38,182 nucleotides of DNA from the NCBI GenBank assembly GCA_024275955.1, contig JAJRYD010000054.1:1-38182 (forward strand), written 5' to 3'. This document shows, piece after piece, positions 24,114 through 32,077 of the stretch (the stretch's first letter is position 1; the number at the start of each line of letters is the position of its first letter). The position numbers were made by a program, and so were the translations under genes. The DNA is from Nitrospirota bacterium. Its GTDB lineage: Bacteria > Nitrospinota_A > UBA7883 > JACRGQ01. A model generated the notes under the pieces. That model searched no databases. It was not told the origin of the DNA and saw nothing but the letters and a program-made list of their open reading frames with translations.

Positions 24114-24425
24114 TTACCTGCTGACAGCCTTTATAATCCTTATCGCCTGCTTTAAATCTTCGTCTTTCACTCCTTTTGAATAGCTCAATAGTTCTTTCCT
24201 AAGTTGCTTTGGGCTTTTCTCGTGACCAAAGTCAAACATCTCCTGCATATCTACCTTTAAAGAGGCCGACAGTTTAATCAGCATATCAAAGGTTGGGTTT
24301 TCAATCCCCCGCTCAATACCGCTAACGTAGTTTGTACTGATATCCATTTTTTCTGCCAAAGCCTCCTGCGTCCAGCCGAGCAAACCTCTTTTTACCCTGT
24401 CACCAAAAGTTTTTTTCACATTCAT
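24114..24425 (-). CDS. Cro/CI-type helix-turn-helix transcriptional regulator
   Basis: A 103-residue regulator of the HTH_3 (XRE) family. The DNA-binding domain spans about 5-65: FGDRVKRGLLGWTQEALAEK, then MDISTNYVSGIERGIENPTF (recognition-helix region), then DMLIKLSASLKVDMQEMF. The tail (about 70-103) is a charged helix KGVKDEDLKQAIRIIKAVSR, perhaps for dimerisation. I chose ATG 24425 because AAGGAGGTGC lies directly upstream; a longer in-frame start at 24455 has no site. It is divergent from the SAP-like/Wzz-like pair across a 240-nt control region and likely regulates that pair and itself. Its codon use and AT-richness resemble the pair more than the surrounding housekeeping genes. Confidence 0.9.
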   Translation of the reverse strand: MNVKKTFGDRVKRGLLGWTQEALAEKMDISTNYVSGIERGIENPTFDMLIKLSASLKVDMQEMFDFGHEKSPKQLRKELLSYSKGVKDEDLKQAIRIIKAVSR

Positions 24426-24471
24426 TCTAAGCACCTCCTTACGGAAGCATGACAATTAGCAAATTGATTTT

Positions 24472-24540
24472 ATACCAACTAGCAGTATGCAAATATTGAC
24501 AAAGTAATGCTGTAAGTGCGATAATAGCACCCACTGGTAT
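24472..24540. promoter_or_regulatory. Divergent control region with spaced inverted half-sites
   Basis: ATACCA (24472-24477) within ATTTTATACCAACTAG and TGGTAT (24535-24540) within CACTGGTATCAATTTT form an inverted repeat about 57 nt apart. The left site read on the minus strand is TGG-TATAAA, an extended -10 for the HTH gene. The right site is just after the predicted start of the plus-strand transcript. Binding of one regulator to both could control both directions. Confidence 0.4.
24496..24525 (+). promoter_or_regulatory. Promoter of the SAP-like/Wzz-like pair
   Basis: A perfect TTGACA (24496-24501), an 18-nt spacer and GATAAT (24520-24525). The transcript would have an untranslated leader of about 135 nt containing a 6-bp stem, GATTAC-CGGCT-GTAATC (24622-24638), 29 nt before the first start codon. 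Confidence 0.6.
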
Positions 24541-24667
24541 CAATTTTGGCTTTAGTTAAGGTTGACAGCTGTAGTAGGTGCTTGTTCCTGAAACTTTAGA
24601 AAAGCGGTCGGTTTGCATCGGGATTACCGGCTGTAATCGACAGGGATGTGCATAGAGGGGGCATAAA

Positions 24668-24880
24668 ATGGGGATTAATGAGGTGCGTGAGTATGCTAAG
24701 ACGCTAGGCCTCCAGCCCGCATCAAAATTCATAAAATTGGATGACCTTGTACATGCGATTCAGCTTGCAGAGGGAAAGAATAATTGTTTTAGGGAAATTG
24801 CTAACTGCGCTTTGGTTGACTGTAGATGGTATGTAGATTGTGTTCGGTCGAATCAAAAATATGATGGGGCCACGGTGTAA
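24668..24880 (+). CDS. Small SAP/Rho-N-like protein with four cysteines
   Basis: A 70-residue protein. Residues 3-36 (INEVREYAKTLGLQ ... LDDLVHAIQLAEG) have the helix-turn-helix pattern of SAP or Rho-N-terminal nucleic-acid-binding motifs: a helix, a short extended link with Lys, then a second helix. Residues 40-58 hold four Cys (C40, C47, C52, C58), a likely metal-binding knuckle after the motif (NCFREIANCALVDCRWYVDC). Small proteins with this SAP-then-Cys layout are known to me from several proteobacterial genomes but have no assigned role. GGGGGC precedes the ATG. The stop and the next start overlap as TAATG, so it is tied to the Wzz-like gene. Confidence 0.75.
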   Translation: MGINEVREYAKTLGLQPASKFIKLDDLVHAIQLAEGKNNCFREIANCALVDCRWYVDCVRSNQKYDGATV

Positions 24881-26562
24881 TGATGGTTTCAGATTACAGA
24901 GATGACGAAATAGATATTTTTGGAATTTTTCAGTCTCTTATCAAAAATAGAGGCAAAATAGTAGCGTTCCTTCTTGTTTCGCTTTTTATTATGGGGGGGC
25001 TGTACTCGGCCTATCTATCCAAAGTCGGCAACTATCGATATGTTTTGGATGAGATAAGGGTGTCTCTTGAGTTTTCCGGGGCCACAGAGCGTAGATATCC
25101 AAGCGGCTTGAAGTTTAGCCCGACCGATTTTATAAGCAACGACATCCTAAGGACTTTATACGAAAAGTACAATCTAAAGGAGTTGGGTTCTTTTGACAGC
25201 TTTATCGGAGCGTTTTCAGCGTCGTATGTTATTGAGCTGTCTGACACTGAAGAAGATGCAAATGACAAGAATAAAGACAAGAACAAAGTCATCGACTATT
25301 CCCGTGTGGTGATACAAATGACATCAAGAGCTGAAAACGGTGGCGGGCAATCTTTTTTGGCACAAATCCAGCAAAGTGATAGAGATAAGATACTCTCTGA
25401 CATTCCCCGTCTGTGGTCGGACAATTTTAAAAAATACCATCTGAGCTACACCACATTTAATTCGGCAAAGTTGATAGACGTAACCAATCTAAACAAAAAA
25501 GACTATTGGGAAGTTCGGCGTATGTTAGAAAAGAGTATTGACCCCGTAGTTAAAAACATTAAAATATTATCAGAGTCTTTCCCTCTATCCGCCTTCAGGT
25601 CTAAAAAGTACGGCTTAACGTTGAAGGAGTGTCTTTTTAAGCTTGATGAGCTAATGTTTGCTATTAAACTCTGGTCTTCTGAGGTTCAAGGAGAGGGATT
25701 ATTTAGAAACCCTCAAAAAGCAAAGCGTAACTTTCAGAAGCAGTTAATCGATGCGGAAAGGAAGAAAGGCAACTTAGAGAGAACATACGATGCCACGATT
25801 TCTGTTCTGAGCGAAAACTACTCCCCCCTCTCGATATCAGGTTCTTTGACAGCGGTAAAAAAGTCAAATAATAGGCTCTCTCCCACCGCTGTGAAGCAAG
25901 CAGACTCCCTAGCTACAAGAAGCGCTATCGACCCAGAAGCCTACAATCATATTTACAAGCTGGCGTTGAACTCCCAAAACTTTTCATATAAAAACAGGTT
26001 AACCGACAGGCTTATAACTCTGTCCGGTGATATATCCGAAGCGGAGTACGATATAGAAGAGATTAAGTACAATCTTAAATTGGTAGAAGGTAGCTTCGCA
26101 GGTGGTGACATTACCACCCCCTCATCACAAAAGATTATTGATGAGAAACTTTCTCTGCTAGTCGGGGATTTCAAACGGCTAGTGCAGGTTGGCTCTGAGG
26201 TAGCCGACGAATACTTTAGCTTGGCCGCATTGCGGTATGGAGAAGTTGCCACGCTCTCGTCGTTGTTTAGTACCAAAATGGTAGTTTTGCCAGAAGGGAA
26301 AAAGCTATTTAAACAGATGCTACTATTTCCTTTGGTCGCTAATGCTGTTCTTTTTATAGTTTTTCTCGGCTACATAGTTTTGAGAGATAGCTATGAAAAA
26401 TACCAGAATCGGCAAGAACAGCCGAACACGCCGGATGGCCGGTTCGTTGAGCATAGAGGAAGTGGGGGAGCGCATGAGCAAGTGACGGTGCAAAGTATTC
26501 CCGATGTTCTAAAAGAGACGGAGGCAGTTGAAGAAGATGTCAGAAGGGGGGGCGTTATATAG
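24880..26562 (+). CDS. Wzz-like (polysaccharide co-polymerase-type) two-TM protein
   Basis: A 560-residue inner-membrane protein with the topology of chain-length determinants. A short cytosolic start contains DDEIDIFGIFQSLIKNRGK, the acidic-then-basic lead-in typical of Wzz proteins. TM1 lies at about 30-48 and TM2 at about 481-501 (LLFPLVANAVLFIVFLGYIV). The 430 residues between are charged, helix-rich and periplasmic, with coiled-coil stretches (for example QKQLIDAERKKGNLERTYDA). The cytosolic tail of about 58 residues is acidic. It lacks a visible kinase domain. Length exceeds classical Wzz (about 330). No polysaccharide genes adjoin; only the SAP-like gene is coupled to it. Family placement rests on topology and the N-terminal motif. 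Confidence 0.7.
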   Translation: MMVSDYRDDEIDIFGIFQSLIKNRGKIVAFLLVSLFIMGGLYSAYLSKVGNYRYVLDEIRVSLEFSGATERRYPSGLKFSPTDFISNDILRTLYEKYNLKELGSFDSFIGAFSASYVIELSDTEEDANDKNKDKNKVIDYSRVVIQMTSRAENGGGQSFLAQIQQSDRDKILSDIPRLWSDNFKKYHLSYTTFNSAKLIDVTNLNKKDYWEVRRMLEKSIDPVVKNIKILSESFPLSAFRSKKYGLTLKECLFKLDELMFAIKLWSSEVQGEGLFRNPQKAKRNFQKQLIDAERKKGNLERTYDATISVLSENYSPLSISGSLTAVKKSNNRLSPTAVKQADSLATRSAIDPEAYNHIYKLALNSQNFSYKNRLTDRLITLSGDISEAEYDIEEIKYNLKLVEGSFAGGDITTPSSQKIIDEKLSLLVGDFKRLVQVGSEVADEYFSLAALRYGEVATLSSLFSTKMVVLPEGKKLFKQMLLFPLVANAVLFIVFLGYIVLRDSYEKYQNRQEQPNTPDGRFVEHRGSGGAHEQVTVQSIPDVLKETEAVEEDVRRGGVI

Positions 26563-26589
26563 TCGGCTTTTATTCGTAAAGGCTCACGG

Positions 26590-27420
26590 CTAAGGCAATA
26601 GTGAAGCGATTTCCCTTTTAAGTCTTGCCGTTATTTTTCCATCGGTGTCGAACCGCTTTCCCTCCAGTTCTTCGCATGGCGTTATGAGGCTATTGCTGTT
26701 TGTAAAGAAGATTTCGTCTCCGTTTAGCAAATCATCTTTTGTAAACTTTCCCTCTTTAGTTTTTATCCCCAAGTCTTTCGCACTCTCCAAAACTTTGGCG
26801 CGCGCTATGCCGGCCAGCAGTCCGCACTCTTTGGCTGGTGTTTTTAGTGTTTTATCTTTGACGAAAAAGATGTTGGAGATAATTCCTTCGGTAACGAACC
26901 GTTTCGTGTTTAAAAAAACAAGTTCGTCCAAGCCTTGCCTTCTGGCATCCCTAGAGGCGATTCCAAGCGAGAAGCGGGAGGTGGTTTTGTGGCAGACTGC
27001 CGGGTCGCTCTCGTTTGACGGCCAGCCGGCAAAACCGGCTTTTACATTCGCGCCACTCGGTAAAAGGTTATCGCCTGTTATTACGATGTTTGGCCTCTCC
27101 GGTATCTCGCTTGGCCTGCTGGTTTTTGAACTTCCGCGCGAAACGGTTATCCGCATGTAGCCGTTTAATATTTTATTTTTCTCTATAAGAGCCAAGCAAA
27201 GCTTTACGAGTTCGTTTTCTGCTGGAATCTTTATCTCTGCAAAATCTGCCGACCCGCTTAAACGCGCGTAATGCTCCGACAGCCAGACAGGTTTAGAGTT
27301 ATGTACTTTAAGCGTTTCAAAAATACCGTCGCCGATAAGGAAAGCATCGTCTGTCGCAGGCAGGACAGAGTCTTTTAGCGGTGCCAGCCTGCCGTTTATA
27401 ACGCAATGTTTGTCAGACAG
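26590..27420 (-). CDS. pabC: Aminodeoxychorismate lyase, probable CTG start
   Basis: A PLP-dependent fold-type IV enzyme that splits aminodeoxychorismate into p-aminobenzoate and pyruvate. Conserved pieces extend well upstream of the first standard start codon (TTG at 27195): INGRLAPL, DDAFLIGDGIFETLKV, then the PLP-Lys region CHKTTSRFSLGIASRD and VTEGIISNIFFV with the Glu that contacts PLP. Between an in-frame stop and the conserved N-terminus there is no ATG, GTG or TTG; CTG at 27420 follows AAGGAG at good spacing and gives 276 residues. The start overlaps pabB by 8 nt. Alternatives: an ATT/ATA start, or a frameshift that joins it to pabB, since PabB-PabC fusions are common. Confidence 0.85.
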   Translation of the reverse strand: MSDKHCVINGRLAPLKDSVLPATDDAFLIGDGIFETLKVHNSKPVWLSEHYARLSGSADFAEIKIPAENELVKLCLALIEKNKILNGYMRITVSRGSSKTSRPSEIPERPNIVITGDNLLPSGANVKAGFAGWPSNESDPAVCHKTTSRFSLGIASRDARRQGLDELVFLNTKRFVTEGIISNIFFVKDKTLKTPAKECGLLAGIARAKVLESAKDLGIKTKEGKFTKDDLLNGDEIFFTNSNSLITPCEELEGKRFDTDGKITARLKREIASLLP

Positions 27421-28846
27421 ACGCCTTCTCCTTCTTGCCGATTTTGTTTAGGACTTCGGCTTTGTGCTTGGTTTCCATAAATTCATCTTCTGGGTTAGAG
27501 TCTATCGTTATTCCTCCGCCGGTTCTATATTCCGCCGTTCCGTTCTTTATGGTAATGCTTCTTATAAGTATAGAGGCGTCTATAGTTCCATTAAATCCGG
27601 CGGCAAGCAGTGAACCGCAGTAGAAACCGCGCGGCGAAGTTTCTAGCTCTAAAATTATTTCCATAGTTCTTATTTTCGGCGCTCCGGTTATGGAGCCTCC
27701 GGGGAAAACGGCCGAAAGTATCTCATAAAGAGTTGCCGTTTCCTTTAGTTTGCCGGTTACGGTAGAGATAAGGTGGTGGAGCGTTGGAAGCGTCTCTACA
27801 TCAAACAGGGACGGCACTTTTACAGAGTTTGGAACCGATACCTTAGAGAGGTCGTTTCGCATAAGGTCTACTATCATCAGGTTTTCGGCTTTATCTTTTT
27901 CCGATTCGATAAGGCTTTGCTTCAGCCTTTCATCTTCTTCGTAGGTGGCAGACCTCGGCGCGGTTCCTTTTATCGGCATTGTTGCAATATCTCTTCCCCT
28001 TACTTTTAAAAACATCTCTGGCGACATCGAAAGCAGGCTAAAATCGCCCCCGTTGATATACGCTCCGTAGGAAGAGCGGTTAACGCTTCTCAGCCTTTTG
28101 TAGAGGGCAAGCGGCTCGCCGTCGAACCGTGCCGTAAGCTTTCTCGAAAGGTTTACCTGGTAGCTGTCGCCGGTTTCGATATACTTTTTAATCTTTTTTA
28201 TTTTAGAGATGTACGATTCTTTCGTCTCGTCGCAATTGAAGCTCGATATCGAAAAACGGTCGATGTCGCTTGTCGGTTCTGTCGAGCGTTTCTCATCCTC
28301 TTGGCTTACCGCTGTTCGGCTGATAGCCGTTCTGGTTATGGTGAAAGCTTTTTTTTTAAGCGAGTCGAACAGTGTTACGTTTGGGTAAAAGCCGCACCAA
28401 AGGTCAGGCAGGTTATCATCTCCCTTAGTGTCGGGGAGTTTTTCGAAAAACCTGTTTAGTTCGTAGGGAAGAAGGAAAATAAGGCCGCCGCTGAAGAACG
28501 TTTCGTCTTTCACTTGTCCGGCTTTTAAAATGTTTTCAAGCCCGTTTATCGCTTCTTGGAGGCTTGCGTTAAACAAGATTTCATCCCCGCCGTTTCCCTG
28601 CCTAATGGCGACACTGTTGCCGTTCATCCTTAGTATAAAGAGAGGATCTTTTGCTATAACGGAGTAACGTCCTTTACCATGATGATCGTCGGAGCCGTCG
28701 AGAAAGACATCTCCTTCCGCGCCTTTGCAGGAGCCAGCAAAGCTTTCAAACGGGTCGCTCCATTTGGTTTCCTCTATGGTGCTGTTTCTATTCAAACCGG
28801 CATTTTCGACTATGCGCAGAAGGTATCTGGTCAGATCTCTTTTCAA
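27413..28846 (-). CDS. pabB: Aminodeoxychorismate synthase component I
   Basis: PabB converts chorismate and ammonia (from a PabA-type subunit) to 4-amino-4-deoxychorismate for folate synthesis. The protein has 477 residues. The chorismate-binding half has YISKIKKIKKYIETGDSYQV, SPEMFLKV, the PabB-specific PIKGTAPR (Lys of the active site; TrpE has PIAGT), ENLMIVDLMRNDLSKV, LHHLISTVTG and FPGGSITGAPKIRTMEII with GFYCGSL. The N-terminal region is the divergent TrpE-like domain. The start is TTG 28846, with AGGAG 6 nt upstream. pabC overlaps its 3' end. No pabA is in the window. Confidence 0.93.
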   Translation of the reverse strand: MKRDLTRYLLRIVENAGLNRNSTIEETKWSDPFESFAGSCKGAEGDVFLDGSDDHHGKGRYSVIAKDPLFILRMNGNSVAIRQGNGGDEILFNASLQEAINGLENILKAGQVKDETFFSGGLIFLLPYELNRFFEKLPDTKGDDNLPDLWCGFYPNVTLFDSLKKKAFTITRTAISRTAVSQEDEKRSTEPTSDIDRFSISSFNCDETKESYISKIKKIKKYIETGDSYQVNLSRKLTARFDGEPLALYKRLRSVNRSSYGAYINGGDFSLLSMSPEMFLKVRGRDIATMPIKGTAPRSATYEEDERLKQSLIESEKDKAENLMIVDLMRNDLSKVSVPNSVKVPSLFDVETLPTLHHLISTVTGKLKETATLYEILSAVFPGGSITGAPKIRTMEIILELETSPRGFYCGSLLAAGFNGTIDASILIRSITIKNGTAEYRTGGGITIDSNPEDEFMETKHKAEVLNKIGKKEKASV

Positions 28847-28931
28847 GGCATACTCCTACTTATCTCTTTTGATGTAATACCTTCGCTGTTATGATTAAGG
28901 CGTGATGTTAGCACAGGGTGGTTCTTAAGCG

Positions 28932-29426
28932 ATGGGAAAAATAGCATGGGGGCTTACCGGCGCGGCGCACCTTCTGGAAGAGTCGCTAAGCGTTATCGCA
29001 ACCATAGAGAGCGTGGAGCTTTTCAGCTCCCGGGCGGCGCTGGAGGTGTTGTCTTTGTACAAACTCAAAGCTCCGGTTGAACCTATAAAAGACAGCTCTG
29101 CCTCCGCCCTCGCCTGTAGGGGCTTTTATTCCGGCAGGTACGAGATGCTGATTATAGCGCCGGCCACTTCCAACTCTGTCGCCAAGTTTGTCTGCGGGAT
29201 ATCCGATTCGCTTATCTCTACACTCTTTGCTCAGGCCGGTAAGGCGGGCGTTCCTATAGTAGTGCTTCCTACCGACGCGGAAAAATCTATAGATACAATG
29301 GGGGCTACCAAACCGCTTACCGTTACGCCAAGACCTATAGACCTTGAGAATGTGGAGAAGCTAAAAAGCTTCCCAAAGGTTACGGTGGTAAAAACGATAG
29401 CGGAACTAAAAGAGGCTATTACCTAA
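28932..29426 (+). CDS. AfpA/DmrB-like flavoprotein
   Basis: A 164-residue protein of the flavoprotein (PPC decarboxylase-like Rossmann) superfamily. The start GKIAWGLTGAAHLLEE matches the IAWGITGAGH lead of archaeoflavoprotein AfpA and the dihydromethanopterin reductase DmrB. The FMN-site segment LIIAPATSNSVAKFVCGISD and VPIVVLPTD follow. In methylotrophs DmrB reduces a dihydropterin; AfpA is an electron-transfer protein. The gene is divergent from pabB, so a role in pterin or folate reduction is a possible inference, but a generic electron-transfer role fits equally well. ATG 28932 has only TTAAG before it. Confidence 0.75.
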   Translation: MGKIAWGLTGAAHLLEESLSVIATIESVELFSSRAALEVLSLYKLKAPVEPIKDSSASALACRGFYSGRYEMLIIAPATSNSVAKFVCGISDSLISTLFAQAGKAGVPIVVLPTDAEKSIDTMGATKPLTVTPRPIDLENVEKLKSFPKVTVVKTIAELKEAIT

Positions 29427-29459
29427 AATATTTATTGGAGATTATTATGACAAAATATA

Positions 29460-29783
29460 ATGAAAGCCCATCCTAATGGCGGCACCGATCTAGTTCAAGA
29501 CGGAAAATTGACAGGAGCTACTGATACAGATTATTTTTATTTCTTTTGTCCAAAATGTCCTGATAAACATATCATGAGAATGCTGGATTATGTCGTTAGG
29601 GAAGAACGAGATGATAATCCGTATAATGACAAGTTCAAGAAAAAGGCAAAGAAAGGCTTTACCCTTGCTTTCCAAATCTATTGTGAAAAATGTAAACACA
29701 CTGATGGTGTAAGGTTGTCAAATATCTGTTGGCAGGGAGGAACGCACGATGAAGTTTTACATAGGGGTGGCAACAAGGACTAA
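29460..29783 (+). CDS. Zinc-ribbon protein of unknown function
   Basis: A 107-residue protein with two C-x2-C pairs, C30-P-K-C33 and C75-E-K-C78, which together suit one zinc ribbon. Around them are aromatic strands (DYFYFFCPKCPDKHIMRML and FTLAFQIYCEKCKH) and a basic loop (FKKKAKKG). I do not recognise the family. A good Shine-Dalgarno (GGAG at 29437-29440) fits not this ATG but one at 29447, which opens a 9-codon frame (MTKYNESPS) that runs across the main start. Either that is a leader peptide or a one-base change has split off the first codons. Base composition is more AT-rich than neighbours, which may indicate transfer. Confidence 0.6.
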   Translation: MKAHPNGGTDLVQDGKLTGATDTDYFYFFCPKCPDKHIMRMLDYVVREERDDNPYNDKFKKKAKKGFTLAFQIYCEKCKHTDGVRLSNICWQGGTHDEVLHRGGNKD

Positions 29784-29810
29784 TATAGCTAAGGGGGCAG
29801 AGTACCAAAT

Positions 29811-29842
29811 AAAAAAGGCGCGGTTACTTTAGCAACCGCGCC
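29811..29842 (-). terminator. Rho-independent terminator of dnaK
   Basis: GGCGCGGTT (29817-29825) pairs perfectly with AACCGCGCC (29834-29842) around an 8-nt loop. On the minus strand the stem is followed by TTTTTT (29816-29811), about 105 nt after the dnaK stop. As the flanking A/T tract also suits readthrough control of the zinc-ribbon gene on the plus strand, it may work in both directions. Confidence 0.85.
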
Positions 29843-29947
29843 TCTGGAATCGGCCTAAAGGAAAAATATGGTGGCAAGCGAAGTGGCGACACAAATAGCT
29901 TGTTACATTTGGAAAACTCTCCGCAGTTTTCTACGGGGACTTTAAAA

Positions 29948-31876
29948 CTATTTCTTTTCCGTATCCTCGAACTCTGCGTCAACAACGTCGTCGGCATTTC
30001 CACCGGTTTCGGCGCTATCGGAGGGGCCGTTGCCCGGCTGGCTTGGCCCGCCATCAGTTGGGGGAGGAGCCTCTGTGCTGGACGCTTTGTAGATCTCTTC
30101 GGCCATCTTGTGCGAAGTTTCGTTTAGTTTTTCGGTGGCAGATTTTATCTGCTCAACATCGCCGGACTCGATAGCTTTTTTAAGGTTTTCGACAGCCTCT
30201 TCGACAGGTTTTTTAACCTCGTCAGAAAGTTTGTCGCCGTTTTCCTTAATGGTCTTTTCCGTTTGGTAGACGAGAGAGTCGGCCATATTGCGGGTATCTA
30301 TACCTTCTCGTTTTTTCTTGTCGTCCTCTGCGTTAGACTCTGCTTCCGTTACCATTTTATTTATTTCATCATCGTTAAGGCCGGTGCTGGAGGTTATGGT
30401 AATCGTCTGCTCTTTGCCGGTTCCTTTGTCTTTTGCGTGGACATGCACTATGCCGTTCGCGTCGATGTCGAATGTTACCTCTACCTGCGGCACGCCTCTT
30501 GGCGCCGATGGAATTCCCTCGAGGTGAAACCTGCCAAGAGTGCGGTTGTCAGCGGACATTTCCCTCTCGCCCTGTAGAACATGAACCTCCACAGATGTTT
30601 GGTTGTCGGCGGCTGTAGAGAACACCTCGCTTTTTTTTGTAGGGATGGTGGTGTTTCTATCTATAAGTTTTGTCATCACTCCGCCAAGCGTCTCTATGCC
30701 TAGCGAAAGCGGAGTTACGTCGAGAAGAAGTATATCTTTTACATCTCCGGCAAGCACTCCGGCCTGAACCGCCGCGCCAAGCGCTACTACTTCGTCAGGA
30801 TTAACTCCCTTGTGCGGTTCTTGACCAAAATAGTTTTTTACGGTCTCATATATTCTTGGCATTCGGGTAGAACCGCCTACAAGCACCGCTTCTTTTATAT
30901 CCGAAGGCTTTAAGCTAGCGTCTGCCAGTGCTTTTTTTACCGGCTCAAGCGCTCTGTCTACTAGGTCGCTGGTCATCTGTTCGAAGGCGGCTCTTGTAAG
31001 CTTGAGGTTCATATGCTTTGGGCCGGAAGCATCGGCGGTAATGAACGGCAGGTTTATCTCTGTTTCGGTCATTGTGGAGAGTTCCATTTTTGCCTTCTCT
31101 GCCGATTCGCGCAGGCGCTGGAGAGCCATAGCATCCTGCGAGAGGTCGATGCCTTGGTCTTTTTTAAATTCCGCCACAAGCCAGTCGATTATCTTTTTGT
31201 CGAAGTTGTCACCGCCGAGGTGCGTGTCGCCGTTGGTAGATTTAACCTCTACCACGTTGTCGCCTACTTCAAGGACGGAGATATCGAAAGTACCGCCGCC
31301 GAAATCGTAAACAGCTATCATCTCGTCGCTTTTCTTATCTAACCCGTAGGCAAGAGCGGCGGCTGTCGGCTCGTTGATGATTCTTTTAACTTCGAGACCG
31401 GCTATTTTTCCGGCATCTTTGGTAGCCTGCCTCTGCGCGTCGTTAAAGTACGCAGGGACAGTGATGACAGCTTCTGTTACCGGCTCGCCGAGATACGCCT
31501 CGGCAGATTTTTTGAGCTTGCCTAGTATCATCGCCGAAACCTGTTCTGGGGTGTATTCTTTTCCATTAGCATTGACAACCACACCGCCGTGGCCCGACTT
31601 TTTGGTTTCGTAAGGAACCATCTTGGCCTCTTCGGTTATCTCGTCGTAAGAGCGGCCCATAAAGCGTTTGATGGAGTAGACGGTATTTTGCGGGTTGGTC
31701 ACAGCCTGCCTTTTGGCAACCTGACCGACGAGTATCTCGCCGTCTTTGGCAAACCCAACGACCGATGGTGTGGTGCGCGCGCCTTCCTCATTTACTATTA
31801 CTTTCGGCTCGCCGCCTTCCATTACCGCCACAACCGAGTTGGTGGTGCCGAGGTCTATACCTACTATCTTTCCCAT
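29948..31876 (-). CDS. dnaK: DnaK (Hsp70) chaperone
   Basis: A 642-residue Hsp70. ATPase domain: [20 protein letters not shown] at the N-terminus, [47 protein letters not shown] and [12 protein letters not shown]. The linker [13 protein letters not shown]-type segment reads [19 protein letters not shown], then the peptide-binding domain and helical lid. The C-terminus ends [13 protein letters not shown], the usual bacterial tail, after a Pro/Gly-rich stretch. The ATG at 31876 follows AGGAGG. It is unlinked from grpE-dnaJ (about 20 kb away) and stands alone with its own promoter and terminator. Confidence 0.98.
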   Translation of the reverse strand: MGKIVGIDLGTTNSVVAVMEGGEPKVIVNEEGARTTPSVVGFAKDGEILVGQVAKRQAVTNPQNTVYSIKRFMGRSYDEITEEAKMVPYETKKSGHGGVVVNANGKEYTPEQVSAMILGKLKKSAEAYLGEPVTEAVITVPAYFNDAQRQATKDAGKIAGLEVKRIINEPTAAALAYGLDKKSDEMIAVYDFGGGTFDISVLEVGDNVVEVKSTNGDTHLGGDNFDKKIIDWLVAEFKKDQGIDLSQDAMALQRLRESAEKAKMELSTMTETEINLPFITADASGPKHMNLKLTRAAFEQMTSDLVDRALEPVKKALADASLKPSDIKEAVLVGGSTRMPRIYETVKNYFGQEPHKGVNPDEVVALGAAVQAGVLAGDVKDILLLDVTPLSLGIETLGGVMTKLIDRNTTIPTKKSEVFSTAADNQTSVEVHVLQGEREMSADNRTLGRFHLEGIPSAPRGVPQVEVTFDIDANGIVHVHAKDKGTGKEQTITITSSTGLNDDEINKMVTEAESNAEDDKKKREGIDTRNMADSLVYQTEKTIKENGDKLSDEVKKPVEEAVENLKKAIESGDVEQIKSATEKLNETSHKMAEEIYKASSTEAPPPTDGGPSQPGNGPSDSAETGGNADDVVDAEFEDTEKK

Positions 31877-31915
31877 AAATCCTCCTAAAGGGTTATTGCT
31901 TTCTTGTCTGTTTAT

Positions 31916-31944
31916 CCAATAAGACCGCTTTTCCGGCTAGTCAA
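31916..31944 (-). promoter_or_regulatory. Possible dnaK promoter
   Basis: On the minus strand TTGACT (31944-31939), a 17-nt spacer and TATTGG (31921-31916). The -35 is good and the -10 poor. No CIRCE inverted repeat or clear heat-shock-sigma site is visible upstream of dnaK. Confidence 0.35.
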
Positions 31945-32077
31945 GGTTTTTTGGGTGGTGGCAAAATCTAACCTTTTCGGTTTCCTAGTTTTAGTCTAGA
32001 TGTCGGAAAAAGCAGGCTTTGCGGTTGCGCAAAGCTGGAGTATACTCTCTTTTTTGATTTTGCATATGGAAATTGGC

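Noticed and set aside
31877-31999. CIRCE or heat-shock-sigma site before dnaK
   Set aside because: No 9-bp inverted repeat of the CIRCE type and no CCCCAT-type -10 could be found.
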